Shown here one piece after another: positions 9,923 through 21,000 of a DNA stretch of 64,000 bases. How positions within the stretch are numbered: the first letter of the stretch is position 1; each line of letters starts with the position of its first letter. Source of the stretch: Pachyseris speciosa. Lineage: Eukaryota; Cnidaria; Anthozoa; Scleractinia; Pachyseridae. Location: the NCBI GenBank assembly GCA_016490735.1, contig JAEMWC010000168.1:635001-699000 (forward strand). The letters are read 5' to 3'. Made by a program: the position numbers and the translations under genes. Below the pieces are notes generated by a model that saw only the letters and a list, made by a program, of their open reading frames with translations, was not told where the DNA came from and ran no database searches.

Positions 9923-10873
9923 TTACTCGGTATAAGTCATTAATTTGAAGGACTTGATCAAATCCTCTAAATGGGTTTTAATCAAGTATGGGGATAGTGC
10001 ACTTTGATAATTCCAGTCATTTCCAGTTTGTACGCCACTGGATGAATCATTTGAACCATCAAGAATCCATGGTCCACCATCGGTACCCTTTGGAAGAGTG
10101 CCATATTTGTTGAAAGATTCACCATCACTGCTCATCCTGCAGAATGTACCACTCTGCTCTGCCATTTTGCCATCGGGGTTCTGACAGCTTGCCACAGGAT
10201 ACCCAATAGTATTCCATTCGGAAATTGGTGTATACTGCTGATGTGTTAATACTTGGATGGGTGGCACCACCTCATCAACATACTTTCCAATATCTGGGTC
10301 CTTGTCAAGTCTGATCACGCCCAAATCATACTTAGCTTGCATGTTGCTGGGATCCCAGTTTGGGTCAACAATCCACGCTTCTCCTTGGCTTCCTGGTATT
10401 TGAGGATAACTTCCAAAAGGTCGACTACATGGGGGAATAAAACCGGGAATAAAAAGAATTTTCTCCGATCGATTTTTGTCCCTTTCCAGGCAGTGTGCCG
10501 TAGTCATAACAACGTGAAGCTGTGATGAAGTATTTACAACCCATGCAGAAGCGAAGCTCTCTCTTTCACCTGAGGGGCCAACTTTAACGTAGAACAATTT
10601 TCCCACGCTTTGGTAAGGAAACGTTTTCACTTTTGAGTCAGGAACAATCGTCATAGATGCATCACCTTGTGCAGTCTTGACGTGTTCACCGTATGCATGT
10701 TCCTCAGGTTGTGCGAACGCCATTCGTGCTGGTGTCCAGTAATCAAGAATCTCATGAGCGCTGTGAGCGGATGTCGTGGTTAAGTCAAGACCGGGTTCTG
10801 GGGCAGCACTAAGCATCCGTTCAGTAGTCCAGTAGGAGAGAATCTGACGGCCAAAATCATCACTACTAGACAT
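9923..10873 (-). CDS. Trypsin-like (glutamyl-endopeptidase-type) protease homologue lacking the catalytic serine; single exon
   Basis: An uninterrupted 316-codon frame. Residues 10-26 and 41-57 are two related short repeats with an ILxYWTxxRMxxAxPE pattern, resembling the pro-region of bacterial and fungal trypsin-like proteases. The protease domain follows: TTAHC with His127, KYDLGVIRL with Asp183, and the active-site loop KGTDGGPW. In this family that loop reads GTSGGP, so Asp265 replaces the nucleophilic Ser. The neighbouring paralogue keeps Ser, encoded AGC where this one has GAT. The product is therefore probably a pseudoprotease. No signal peptide or membrane segment is visible. The absence of introns in an intron-rich region and the prokaryote/fungus-like architecture raise the possibility of horizontal origin or retrocopying. 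Confidence 0.82.
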   Translation of the reverse strand: MSSSDDFGRQILSYWTTERMLSAAPEPGLDLTTTSAHSAHEILDYWTPARMAFAQPEEHAYGEHVKTAQGDASMTIVPDSKVKTFPYQSVGKLFYVKVGPSGERESFASAWVVNTSSQLHVVMTTAHCLERDKNRSEKILFIPGFIPPCSRPFGSYPQIPGSQGEAWIVDPNWDPSNMQAKYDLGVIRLDKDPDIGKYVDEVVPPIQVLTHQQYTPISEWNTIGYPVASCQNPDGKMAEQSGTFCRMSSDGESFNKYGTLPKGTDGGPWILDGSNDSSSGVQTGNDWNYQSALSPYLIKTHLEDLIKSFKLMTYTE

Positions 10874-11117
10874 CTTGACAACAGTATAGAAAGGTAACTC
10901 CCCGATGGGTCTGTTATCGACGTTACTGCATTCGTGATCCCCTCTCAGCCTATAAACCTCACTCGCAGCCCGAGGACTCTGGGAGGAGAAACTGAAAACA
11001 GAAAGGCCAAAATAAGTGAGTCAGCGGTAGTCTTTGTGGTGCAACAACTTCCGGTTTAATATTTGCATGCAACCCAAACGGAACATGCAAGGAAATCTTT
11101 TTTTAGAAAAGGCAACA
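10874..11117. other. 5' flank of the first protease gene
   Basis: Upstream (on the minus strand) of the protease ATG at 10873. It must contain its promoter and 5' leader, but no defined element can be named. Confidence 0.4.
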
Positions 11118-11966
11118 CCATGGCTGTATCTAAAAGTGGGACGGGAACTTGGGGACGAGGACGCAGGGACGCGTATTCGGGGACGTGGGACGCGGGGAAG
11201 CGAGATGTGGGACGTGGGGACGTCATATCGCAGGGGCACCCAACGACAAGTTTCGGTAGATATCTGTTCGGTGGAGGGTAGGTCGCCTTAGGCTTTCGGC
11301 GTCGATTAAAGAGTGTACTCGGATTTTCGTAAGTAAAACGTGGCCTAAAAGATTCGTAATGTGGAAATCATAACCCCTTAGATTTTCTGAAAGGTCGTTA
11401 TTGCTGTTTTTGGCAGTAAAAAACATCAGCTAGCATTTTCGGAAAGAAAAAAAGGTTCCCTAGAAAGTTCATTTCAGCTAGTATTTTCGCAAAGAAAGAT
11501 TTTGTTCCCTAAAATTTTCGGGCAATTAACATTTCAGCTAGGGAATCCGAACAGATCAAAGTTTTTTAGCTAACCAAAACATCACTTTAAACAGATTTCA
11601 AACACCATAAGGTACTTAAAAATGCCTTTCTACAGCTTTTGGCTGCTTTGGCTCGTTGGGTGCCCCTGATATCGGGGACGCGGGGACGTGACAGCGGGAA
11701 CGCGAGGACGTGACATTGGGGAAGCGGGATCGTAAAGAAAATATATTCACTGAAACTGCTTTGGAAATTTACTGATGTGAAATTTCGCAAGTTTACCTGA
11801 GCTAAATACTGTTAAGGGCTGTTTAACTTTTTCACTTTTAGGATTTGTTTTTCCTTCATTTAATTGCTCGGATCAGTGAAACTGAATAGAAAATTGTTTT
11901 TATCCCCGAACACGCGTCCCTACGTCCCCGTCCCCAAGTCCCCGTCCCACTTTTAGACACAGCCCC
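11118..11966. mobile_element. Outer G-rich inverted-repeat element (interrupted by the CAGGGG element)
   Basis: The left end, from about 11121, reads ggctgtatctaaaagtggga and continues cgggaacttggggacg. The right end, to about 11962, is its near-complement (gtcccacttttagacacagc). Inside both ends are many copies of a gggacg-type minisatellite (ggggacgcgggacg). A different element with its own target duplication is inserted at 11231-11668. No coding capacity is seen. ORFs on either strand here are products of the repeat. Superfamily is not determinable, because I see no clear target duplication. Confidence 0.65.
11225..11674. mobile_element. CAGGGG-type MITE, copy 1, 6-bp target duplication ATATCG
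   Basis: The element spans 11231-11668. Its ends read CAGGGGCACCCAACG and CGTTGGGTGCCCCTG. ATATCG lies on both sides (11225-11230 and 11669-11674). It is the same family as the copy at 22456-22826: both share acaagtttcggtagatatct near the left end and catcactttaaacaga near the right end. Non-autonomous. Confidence 0.88.
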
Positions 11967-12880
11967 GACCCGTTTACAACCTAAAATTTTCCTCTTCTTA
12001 GGTTCTTCAAAAGTTTATGAAAGCTGGTGGTCAAGTTTCTCTCCCGGGAATTTCTTGAAGAATTTCCCGGGAGAAGAAGAAGACAACTACGACTGGTTTC
12101 TGTCATCCATTAATGCCAAATTTCACCATTGTTTCCTGTTATTTGTGATTGGTCGCTTTCTTACCAGGACAAATGGCGTAAGAAAATCTTCTGACCTTGT
12201 TATCTGACCTTCTTTCCCCGGCTCTGCGGCACTTATACAAGTGTAACATTTTCCCTTTTTTAGCGGGGCGGGGACGAGGGAGGTGGGGTGGGGGTTTCGT
12301 CTTTTCAACATGGGCGAACCAACTCGCTCCTGGTTTTAAACGATGTTTTCCTCGTTCCTTCCGTTTCGGTCGAGACTGTTCCTCTCCTCCCAGCTGCTCT
12401 GAGATGCTGATTGCCAATTTATGTGGAGAGTATTTGAATTTTCGATTTTTCGCTTTCTTTACTTTGGTTATTAACCTTAAAGGACTTCATGTTGGCCGAA
12501 ATTCGAATATGCTTACTTTATAAATAGGTCAATGTTGATCGGCTAGTTAAAACTACAAAGTCAAAATCTATTGTAAAATATCGGTCCGTGATTGGTAAAA
12601 AAACTTCGCCCCCTGGCCCCGTCTGAAGTCGTCGCACTGATGTTATGCTTTTAGATATTCTTACGGTACGCGTACTCTCTATATATCTGACTACAACAAG
12701 AAACGTAATTTTGCCACCAAATGGTGTTACGATTTTTTATTACACCGATACTAGACAAGTTACATTTTATTAAAGACCAAAAGAAAAGTAAAAAAGAAAA
12801 ATCAAGGACTAAATTTTATTTTCGCTGTTTCCTCGTTGGCGCTTCTATTTAGAAGTACTGCTTATGGAAATCCGATTTTG
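11967..12880. other. Intergenic; contains a short palindrome, otherwise nothing recognised
   Basis: A short inverted repeat at about 12039-12074 (tctcccgggaa and its complement around a TTCTTGAAGAA-like core) is the only structure I see. The longer open frames at 12123-12523 on both strands are low-complexity and mutually overlapping, with no family signature. Confidence 0.4.
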
Positions 12881-12929
12881 TTTAATCACTTCTACTGTTA
12901 TATTTCATTGGCCTTATTGTTCATTTTCT

Positions 12930-13000
12930 AGTCTCGTGCGGCTTAAGTCATAAATTCGAAGAACGTAATCAGTGCCTCTAGAGGAGAGAGGAAACAATTT
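12930..13000 (-). pseudogene. Possible third, degenerate 3' fragment of the protease family
   Basis: The plus-strand string taagtcataaattcgaagaacgt followed by aatcagtgcctct resembles the 3' end of both protease genes (for example taagtcattaatttgaagga at 9932). Only about 50 bases can be matched by eye. It lies directly downstream of the frameshifted protease copy, which would make a small tandem array with unequal-crossover debris. Confidence 0.3.
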
Positions 13001-13161
13001 TTGCTAAAGGTCGAACCAATATTATTATTTTGAACTTGATAATCACGCCGAAAAGTTGTTCCGTTTTATACCACTCTAATTAGGGTTGGATTTGATATTT
13101 CTCTATCCTTAATGTCATATTATCCTGCTTTGTAACTTTACCCCAACTATTCTCATTCAGT

Positions 13162-14036
13162 TTAAATCACGAGTTTGAAGAACTTGACCAGTTCCTTTGC
13201 AGAAGTTTTAAAGTATGGGGAGACTGCAAAATTATCAGCGTTTCCAGCCTGGATACCGTTGGACAAATGATCGGAGCCAGCAAGGATCCATGGGCCACCG
13301 CTTGTACCCTTTGGAAGAGTGCCGTATTTGTAGACAGAACCGCCATCGCTGCTCATCCTGTAGAATGTACCACTCCGCTCTGCCATTTTTCCGTCGGGGT
13401 TCTGACTGCTTGCAATCGGAAACCCAATTGTATTCCATGCAGAAGTTGACGTGTAATGCTGATTTGCTAATATCTGAATGGGTATCACAACCTCATCGAC
13501 ATACTTCCCAGTGGCTGGATCCCTGTCAAGTTTAATCGCGCCGAGATCATACTTAACTTGGATGTTATTGGGGTCCCAGTCTGGGTCAACAAACCATGCT
13601 TCTCCTTTGCCGCCTGGTATTTGAGGATAACTTCCAAAAGGTCGTGTACTAGGAGCAATAAAACCAGGAATAAAAGAATATTTTCTGCTTGTTCATTGCC
13701 CTTTTCCAGACAGTGTGCAGCAGTTATGACAACGTGGAGCTCTGATGAGAGATTTGCTACCCAAGCGGAAGCAAAACTGTCTCTTCTGCCGGATGGGCCA
13801 ACTTTAACGTAGAACAATTTCCCCACACTTTGGTAAGGAAAAGTTTTTACTGTTGAGTCAGGAACAATTTTCAGTGATCCAGCAGCTTGTACTTGTTGCC
13901 CACTTGTGTCGTCTACAGCAGCGTCTTCTCTCATCTCGATGTGTTCACCGTATGCATGTTCCTCGGATTGTGCCGCTGCAAGTCGTCCTGGAGTCCAGTA
14001 ATCCAGAATCTGTTGGGATCTGTGAGTGGATGTCAT
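13162..14036 (-). pseudogene. Trypsin-like protease paralogue with intact catalytic motifs but one frameshift
   Basis: The same architecture as the gene at 9923-10873, with one N-terminal ILDYWTPGR unit rather than two. The first frame (14036 down to about 13672) has ITAAHC with the catalytic His. The second frame, continuing to 13162, has YDLGAIKL with Asp and KGTSGGPW with the catalytic Ser. The frames part in a T run near 13672-13676: the paralogue has ATTCTTTTTATTCC and this copy ATTCTTTTATTCC on the minus strand, one T fewer. With that base the frame would run the full length. It may be a recent pseudogene or a homopolymer sequencing error. No introns, no signal peptide. Confidence 0.75.
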
Positions 14037-14500
14037 GGTTATATCTTAATTAGATTAAGGTAGAGGATTATGTATCTGTTCGATTCGGTAGTCGAGTGAC
14101 ACAAAATCTTGCGACAGTCCGCAGGTCTTCACAACTTCCGTGAAAGACGGTGACGACTCCAATAGTAACCAACTCAAGAAACGCTTCCGTAATATTAAAC
14201 ACACCTAACCTGTCAAACCAGATAAACTGGGTTTAATCGTGTTTTGGTTCAAAATTCCCATAATAATGTTTAAGACCGTCGGGTCATCACATGCAGATCA
14301 CATGTTTGCGTGATCTAAATTAAATAGTTCGTATTTTTGTGAAAAAAAAAGATGAGCGCATTGGCATGGTTTTGGAGTTGGAGTTGGAGTTTTGGCAAAG
14401 TTTCGAGTTGATCGGCGCATTATTTTGCTCAATAAAATATAGAGCACTGCAGAAATTTCTGACGTTTTTGTTTTAAACAAATAATATATTTGCGTTTATA
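14037..14500. other. 5' flank of the second protease copy; nothing else recognised
   Basis: Upstream (minus strand) of the ATG at 14036. Contains a short ggagttggagttggag run near 14378. No other feature seen. Confidence 0.4.
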
Positions 14501-14509
14501 CATAACAAC

Positions 14510-14665
14510 CGCTCTTTTTGCGAGTGGGTCTTCGTTTTCGAGTGGGTTTTGGTTTTCGAGTAGGTCTTCGTTTTCGAGTGGGTCTTTGTTTTCGAGTAGG
14601 TCTTCGTTTTCGAGTGGGTCTTCGGTCCTCGGTCTTCGTTTTCTGGGTCTTCGTTTTCGATACTA
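14510..14665. repeat. Minisatellite, gggtcttcgttttcgagt units
   Basis: About eight imperfect units of roughly 18 bp, consensus near gagtgggtcttcgttttc. The unit resembles the terminal minisatellite of the element at 20843-21706 (ggtcttcgttttctag). Open frames rich in Lys-Thr-Lys or Phe-Ser-Ser on the two strands are translations of this repeat, not genes. Confidence 0.85.
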
Positions 14666-14690
14666 CCTTTTAAGATTAGTATTTCTATCG

Positions 14691-14750
14691 TGTCCCTCTG
14701 GACGGTACGATTTAGACTCCTCTTTAAAAGAATACCGTCCAGAGGGACAG
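14691..14750. repeat. Perfect short inverted repeat
   Basis: TGTCCCTCTGGACGGTA and its exact complement TACCGTCCAGAGGGACA flank a spacer of a little over 20 bp. It could be the remnant of a small fold-back element or an RNA hairpin. Confidence 0.8.
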
Positions 14751-14853
14751 TCTGTTTATAGTACAAGCAAGTAGTTCCAGCTAAGATCGCAGCTTGGTTT
14801 GCAATTCACTTTTGTGTTTTTCTATTCAGTCAAGCGGTAGTTCAGAATTTGCT

Positions 14854-14907
14854 GGGTCCTCTCTCTTCCTCCCTCGAGAAGTCACGAGGGAGGAAGAGAG
14901 AGGACCC
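14854..14907. repeat. Perfect 23-bp inverted repeat with 8-bp loop upstream of the 15-kb gene
   Basis: The arms at 14854-14876 and 14885-14907 (gggtcctctctcttcctccc plus tcg, and the exact complement) flank agaagtca. It is 128 bases before the start codon at 15036, so it may sit in the promoter or 5'UTR. Related sequence, cctcgttcccagggtcctct, occurs near 29203, so it belongs to a repeat family. Confidence 0.85.
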
Positions 14908-15035
14908 TGGGAACGAGGTTGCCCTCAACGGTTGTGAAAAATAAATCGAATTTGCTGGTCAGTGGAGCGATCATATAATCAGTTACATATCTGTGTATGT
15001 TGAATAAAACATACCTCGGGCAAAATCAAAACAAG

Positions 15036-18000
15036 ATGGCGGACGGCTATGCTCAAGACGAATTGACTAGACTGCGATTAAAACTGCTGGAAAAAGTGAG
15101 CTTAAGTTTTCACAGTGAATCTAGAGTCCTAACATTATCGTAATGAATATTTTCTTTGCGTAATCAACAGAAAATTAGAGCTCAGTCAAGCGGTAGTGGT
15201 TATGGAACAGGCGCTTATGTTTCCCCATCGAGTTCCAACATTGGTAAGCTTAAAGCCCAGGCAAAACGGACTCACAAGTTGTCGCAAGTAACCGCAAGCT
15301 GAACTTGCGGAGAGACTTGCGTTGGGTAGCCAAACGGTCTCGCAAGTTTCCTCGCACGTACACGAAAGTCGCAACAACAAAACAACCATTTCAATGACTA
15401 CTAGGTTGCTTTAATGTATCAGTCAATTCCAAAAGTGCCCAACCCCCCCCCCCCCCCCGGGCAAACACCCGGGCATTTGACTTTTTTGAAAAATTTTGAT
15501 CAAATGCCCTGCTGTGTTTCCATTTTAGACGATCAAATGCCCCACTGTTAGGGCCTAAAAAAGGACAAATGAAGTGTAAATCTGTAGCAAATCACTCATT
15601 GCATGAAGCATTTTGGCATGCTCCCCGCTCATAATGAATATTTTATTCTTAAATTGCTTACCTTTTTCAAACAAAATTCCGAAAAAATTTGCGCCAAAAC
15701 CCTTTTCCGATCTTTTTTGTCAGTACTCCACACTTTGAATAATGGCATATCAACTGTATATTTAGTAAACAACGGAAAACCTATGTGGAATCTTGAAGTG
15801 AAGGGAGCAAAGTGGCTCCTGTGGTGAATGAATGAATATTTGCGCACGAAAGACGCTCAAAACCCTTTAGCTGGCGACCGCCGTTTAGCTGATAGTCAAA
15901 TGCCCCACCGTGCGGGACAAATTTTGGATCAAATACCCAGGGTATGCCCGGGGTGGAGGGGGGTGGGGGGTGGGGGGTGGGGGGAGCAGGGGGAATGGGC
16001 GCTTTTGGAGTTGACTGATACATAACATCGAATGGATGTCACTCAACTTGAGTTGACTTGAGTTGGGTGGCTAAATGGTGAAAAGCTTGTGTCAACTTGC
16101 ATGAAAATTTGATCTCAACCAAAATGAGCGCAAGTCATTGCAAGTACACAAAAGTCATGGCCAAACGGAGTTGCAAGTAGACCCAAGTTTTCAACTTGCA
16201 TCTACTTGCGAGTCCGTCTGGCCTGGGCTTAAGAAAGCCTTAAGTTTTCAATTGTTTTGACAACTTTTAATGTTGATGAAAACTGTAGTTGACGTGAGCT
16301 ACTAATTGGTTTGATTTTTTCGTATAGTTTTCTCAAATTAAAAATTGCTTGCTCTGGTAAAAGTTGCAGTTAAGCTTAAGTAAACATAAAACTTAATATT
16401 CAATTTATCTAAGTCTTAATTATGCACATGCATGTCATCGGCTGACTCATGGGTCGATCCCCAGGCTAACCAGGTGGATTGTAGAATCAGTCAAGCAAAC
16501 TTGAGGAATTTCCCTGGGGGGTCAGGGAATCTTACATGACAAAGTCCCCTAGGTGAGGTGTCTCTCAGCAAAAAATCCCCCTGACATCCTGTAAAACTTG
16601 TGAATTCCCCCGCCCCCTAATCTTTGATCACAAAACAGTGTCGAGATTTTCCCCTACCCTCGGGCAAAGAATCCCATACATCTCTTTGTATTCCTCCACA
16701 TATCTCCTTGGTTGGCCAGGGGGTCGACTCCAAGGGGAAGCCAATGACATGTGCATTAAGATTACATTTACTTTTCAATTGCTTTAGGAATTCAGCAAAT
16801 GCTCCAAGCAGAAACGATGAAGAGTCAACAACTTCTTGAAAGAGTTAGAGTAAGAAATTTGGACGTTTTCTCAGCTAATGTGAAGAACAGCTCCCCTCTA
16901 TGGGCTGTTGTTGGTTTGCAGTTGGCCAACACTTGGTATAAGCTGGAGCAGTTCCTCACAATTATCAACTGTTGACCACCGAATACTGGCCAACTGTCTA
17001 CCAACAAATGAAAAATGATCCTCGCAGTTGTGAGCATGTCATCGGCTGACCTGTGGGTCGATCCCCAGGCTAACATCCTTTAAAACTTGTGAATTCCCCG
17101 CCCCCTAATCTTTGATCACAAAAAGCAGAAACACAACTCTGCTCTGCTTAGATTTTTCATTTGATTTCCTTTCCGAAGTTCATATATGATTCATTTCATA
17201 TATCATTGTTTACCAACAGTTGGCCATCATTCAGAAGGAGAGCTGTTCTTCACAGTTACCCATCATATTACACAACTAAAATCTGCACACCATGTTACAT
17301 GCATCACAGTATTGTCACCAGTTATGACAAATGAAACACACAGGTTAGAATCCGAATTAATTAGCAGGAGGTGGATCAGTTAGCAAGTTCACTAGTTTGC
17401 AATTTGCCATACTGTCAAGCAGCTGAACTTAAGACTACTGAGAAATAATTCCAGCTAGAAGCCAGAACAGGACTTAAGCCTGAACCTGTGGGTTTCAAGT
17501 CCGTTGACATTACTGTATTGCCATGTAGCCTTACCAACTTTTATTATAACTGTAGGAGGAGAGACAACATCACATAAAGCAAACACATGATCGAGATGAT
17601 GACCATACAAGAGGTAAAACAGTCATTCAGTCTATTAATGTCACATTTATCAAGTGCTTGTTAGGACGTTAGGCTCTGAGGTTTAAGGTTGATGGCATTG
17701 GTCCTAGTCTTGACTGTTATTTTGTTTGAGGGGTAGAACACCTGTACTGGGGTGGCTCAGTCAGTCTGGTTGGCTTTAGCATAGCAGGTTGAGTTTCAGT
17801 ATGTTATGTATTATTTGAGACAAGCCACTCCACCTTTAGTAAAATTAAGTACCAGAACTTTAACAGTCCGTAAAAAGTGAGTTTTGTCATGGTGTATAAC
17901 AAGTTTTGCTGTCGAAAAATCAGTGGTGTTGTGGAAATGTCCTAGTTTTACTCCAGACAATTATAATATGTGTTTCACCATGGATCCTATTACGATGTAA

Positions 18001-21000
18001 GAAGATTGTAAGATTTTATTAAATTCATTTAAATTGTGTGATTTTTCCTCAAGAGATGATGATGATGATGATGTCACAAAACATGCAGATGCAGCAGGTG
18101 ATGTTACAACAGATGACCTCATTGTCAGCGGCAAACAGACTGCAACCTGCAGAAAAGGCATCATATCAAAGGTATGTATTTAGAAGTGTCAACTGATAGA
18201 GTGATTTTCAGTCGAAAGTTAAATTCTCATTTGCTTTGGTCTTGCTTTACTTCAATCTGTGATTGGTTAGCAAAACTCACGCCACTTTCTCAACCAATGA
18301 GAAGCAAAACCAAAACCATTGCCAACTTGCACATGCAAATTTTTCAACACTTGGTACCAGTTACATGTAATTGCGTCATATTCTGATTGGCTCCTTGCGC
18401 TGCATGCATCTGTTGTGATTGGTCAGAGTAATTACTTTGGTTTTGGTTTTACGACACTCAGTTGGAAAGTGCTGTATATGCAGCAAAGGTATATTTGCTC
18501 CCTAAATCTTGTCAGCTCACAGATAACTGCAATATTGTGCAACCCACCCCCTTCAAACAAGGAACAGCTTCCATGCCCTCCCCTTGTACACCCAAGGGTT
18601 ATTCAACAACAAACTAGTACACTGGCCCCTAATTAAAAAAAAACTTCATGGCCTAGATGACTTGGCAATTTCTTCAATACTTAGCTTGTCCACAGTCCGA
18701 CCAGTAGAAATTGAACAAGTTGGACATCGAGAAATGACACCTTTTACTAGCCTTTCAAGAAGTGCTCAAAGAGGTATTGTATTCATCTCATTACCAGTTG
18801 AAAAACCAGAAACAATCTTGTGATATTTATGTGTCATTGTTGTATGTCTATAAACAGTTGCGTCAGTTGCAATCTGAAAAACTATGGTGTAATGTGTACT
18901 TTATTTATGTAAGTAAATACGCAATTCAGTTTTCAGACTGCAATGTATTTATGAATAATACAAGCTTCAAACTTATAATAATAATAATAATAATTCTATT
19001 AATTTCTATAGCGTATTACCATGACGCAATGATCTAATGCGCTTTACAACACTGGCTGGGGGATTTTTGCCAGACTGCTTATAACGCAGTTTACAATTAA
19101 TGAAGTTGAGTTATGAGTGCCCCCGTAATATCAATATCAAATTAAGACAGACACTAGGGGTGGTCACTGCCAGAGTTTTGTTACGTCCCTAGTGGTTCTT
19201 TTACGTCCCACAGAATCAGAGAATTATGAAGAGTTGTGAGACGGGACCTACGGTTTATCGTCCTTATCTGAGAAGACTAGAAAGTCTAACCGTATGTAGA
19301 TGACTCGTTACAAAGGCAGCACTTTCTCCTCAATTATTAAAGACCCTGAGTGTTGGTCCGGCCGGGGTTTGAACCCGTGACCTCCCGCACGGTAGTCCTA
19401 TGCTCTACCACTCAGCTAACCGGTCGGCGGTCATGATCACAAATTTAGTTTTTAATGAATGTTGAGTGAAATTTCTCTTGTTAACTACTGACTTAGAATG
19501 CAAAATAATTAATTTGTGTTTGGTGACATAAGTAACTAGATTTCTGCTGGCCAAAACAAAAGATTTTATCTTTGTCTAAATTTGTCACATTTACATTCAT
19601 AGTTGTATTCAATTTCAATCTTGCCAGCCAAAACTCCATTTGTTTGTTGTTTGCTGACAAAACATGCCCCATTTTATTATCCAGTTGGATTTTATCTTTT
19701 AACATTACATGGTCATCCTTAGATGCAATCTTAACAGTGGTCAAGCATAAACAAATATTAAAATCTGGTAAAGATAATGCTTTGAGCATTATAAGTTGAT
19801 AAGTTTGTTGTGAGTCTGTCAGTTAACAAGATTGTTTTATGATATACTAAACGAGTCTTAGGACCAATTAGGTGAATCAATTTTCGTCTTTCCAAACAGA
19901 AAACAGAGACACACAGTGCCAACCAGCCTCCATGCTTTGTTTTGAAATGCGGATATAACATTTAAGTGTACAAAAAAAATCAATGTCATCATTGCCTATT
20001 TTCGCTTTTAAATTTCCCGGGCATGGCCATTTTGGAATTTGATGACGTGTAATGGTTGCAGCTATTGTCAGGAAGCAAATGAAGCAGAAAATCCTTTGTG
20101 TTAAACACATTAGGGCAACCATTACACGTCATCAAATCCAAAATGGCCTCACCTGGGAAATTTAAAGGCGAAAATAGGTGATAATGATATTGATTTTTTG
20201 TACACTTAAATGTTTTATCCACGTTTTAAAACAAAATTTCAAATCCAGTTATTATTTCCTACAATTTAGCTCCAATTTGTTGTAAGAGTGGAGGTTTCCT
20301 TTTTAAAGTAAATCGTAAAATTTATGATATAGCAAACTCACTTGTAACAAACTGATGAAAAACTTATCATGTACAGGGTTGTCATTAACTTTGAAGCAGG
20401 TGTAACATGAAATTTGTCACCCATAACGTATGATCTTGCTCTGTGAACATTGTGTCACGTATTTCCTCGAATAAGCACCCACACTTTAATAAGCATCCGC
20501 CCCTGAATAAGCGCCCACCCCCTCAACCAAAATAGCAATTAAGTGCCCCCTCCTAACTATCTTAAAAATCGGTTGTAGGGATACAAGGAAAACCTGTTTC
20601 CATTCTCACTTTTTTGCAATATTTTAAGCTTCAACTACACCGGCATCAGTGCATGTAGGAGAGCAGTCTATTTTCCATACCTCCTTGTGCTTGCAGAGTT
20701 CTTTTATGTGCATTGTAAAATTCATTAATAATTCATAAGACTAACGACCAATCTACGGGTAGTATTTGAGTCACATGTATACCTCTCTAAACCCCAATAA
20801 AAATCATTAACTTTCATAAAAGTGTCCTGCTCCGCTAATTAGTGGGTGTCTAGAAAACGAAGACCAAAGACCCCTAGAAAACGAAGACCTAGAAAACGAA
20901 GACCCCCTAGAAAACGAAGACCTAGAAAACGAAGACCCCCTAGAAAACAAAGACCCCCTAGAAAACGAAGACCCCTAGAAAACGAAGACCCCCTAGAAAA

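Noticed and set aside
12123..12523. Overlapping ORFs on both strands with Pro/Arg-rich peptides
   Set aside because: No family signature and no splice or start context; likely chance in GC-richer DNA.
14473..14774. Overlapping Lys-Thr and Phe-Ser-Ser repeat ORFs on both strands
   Set aside because: Translation of the gggtcttcgttttc minisatellite; open in several frames because the unit length is a multiple of three.
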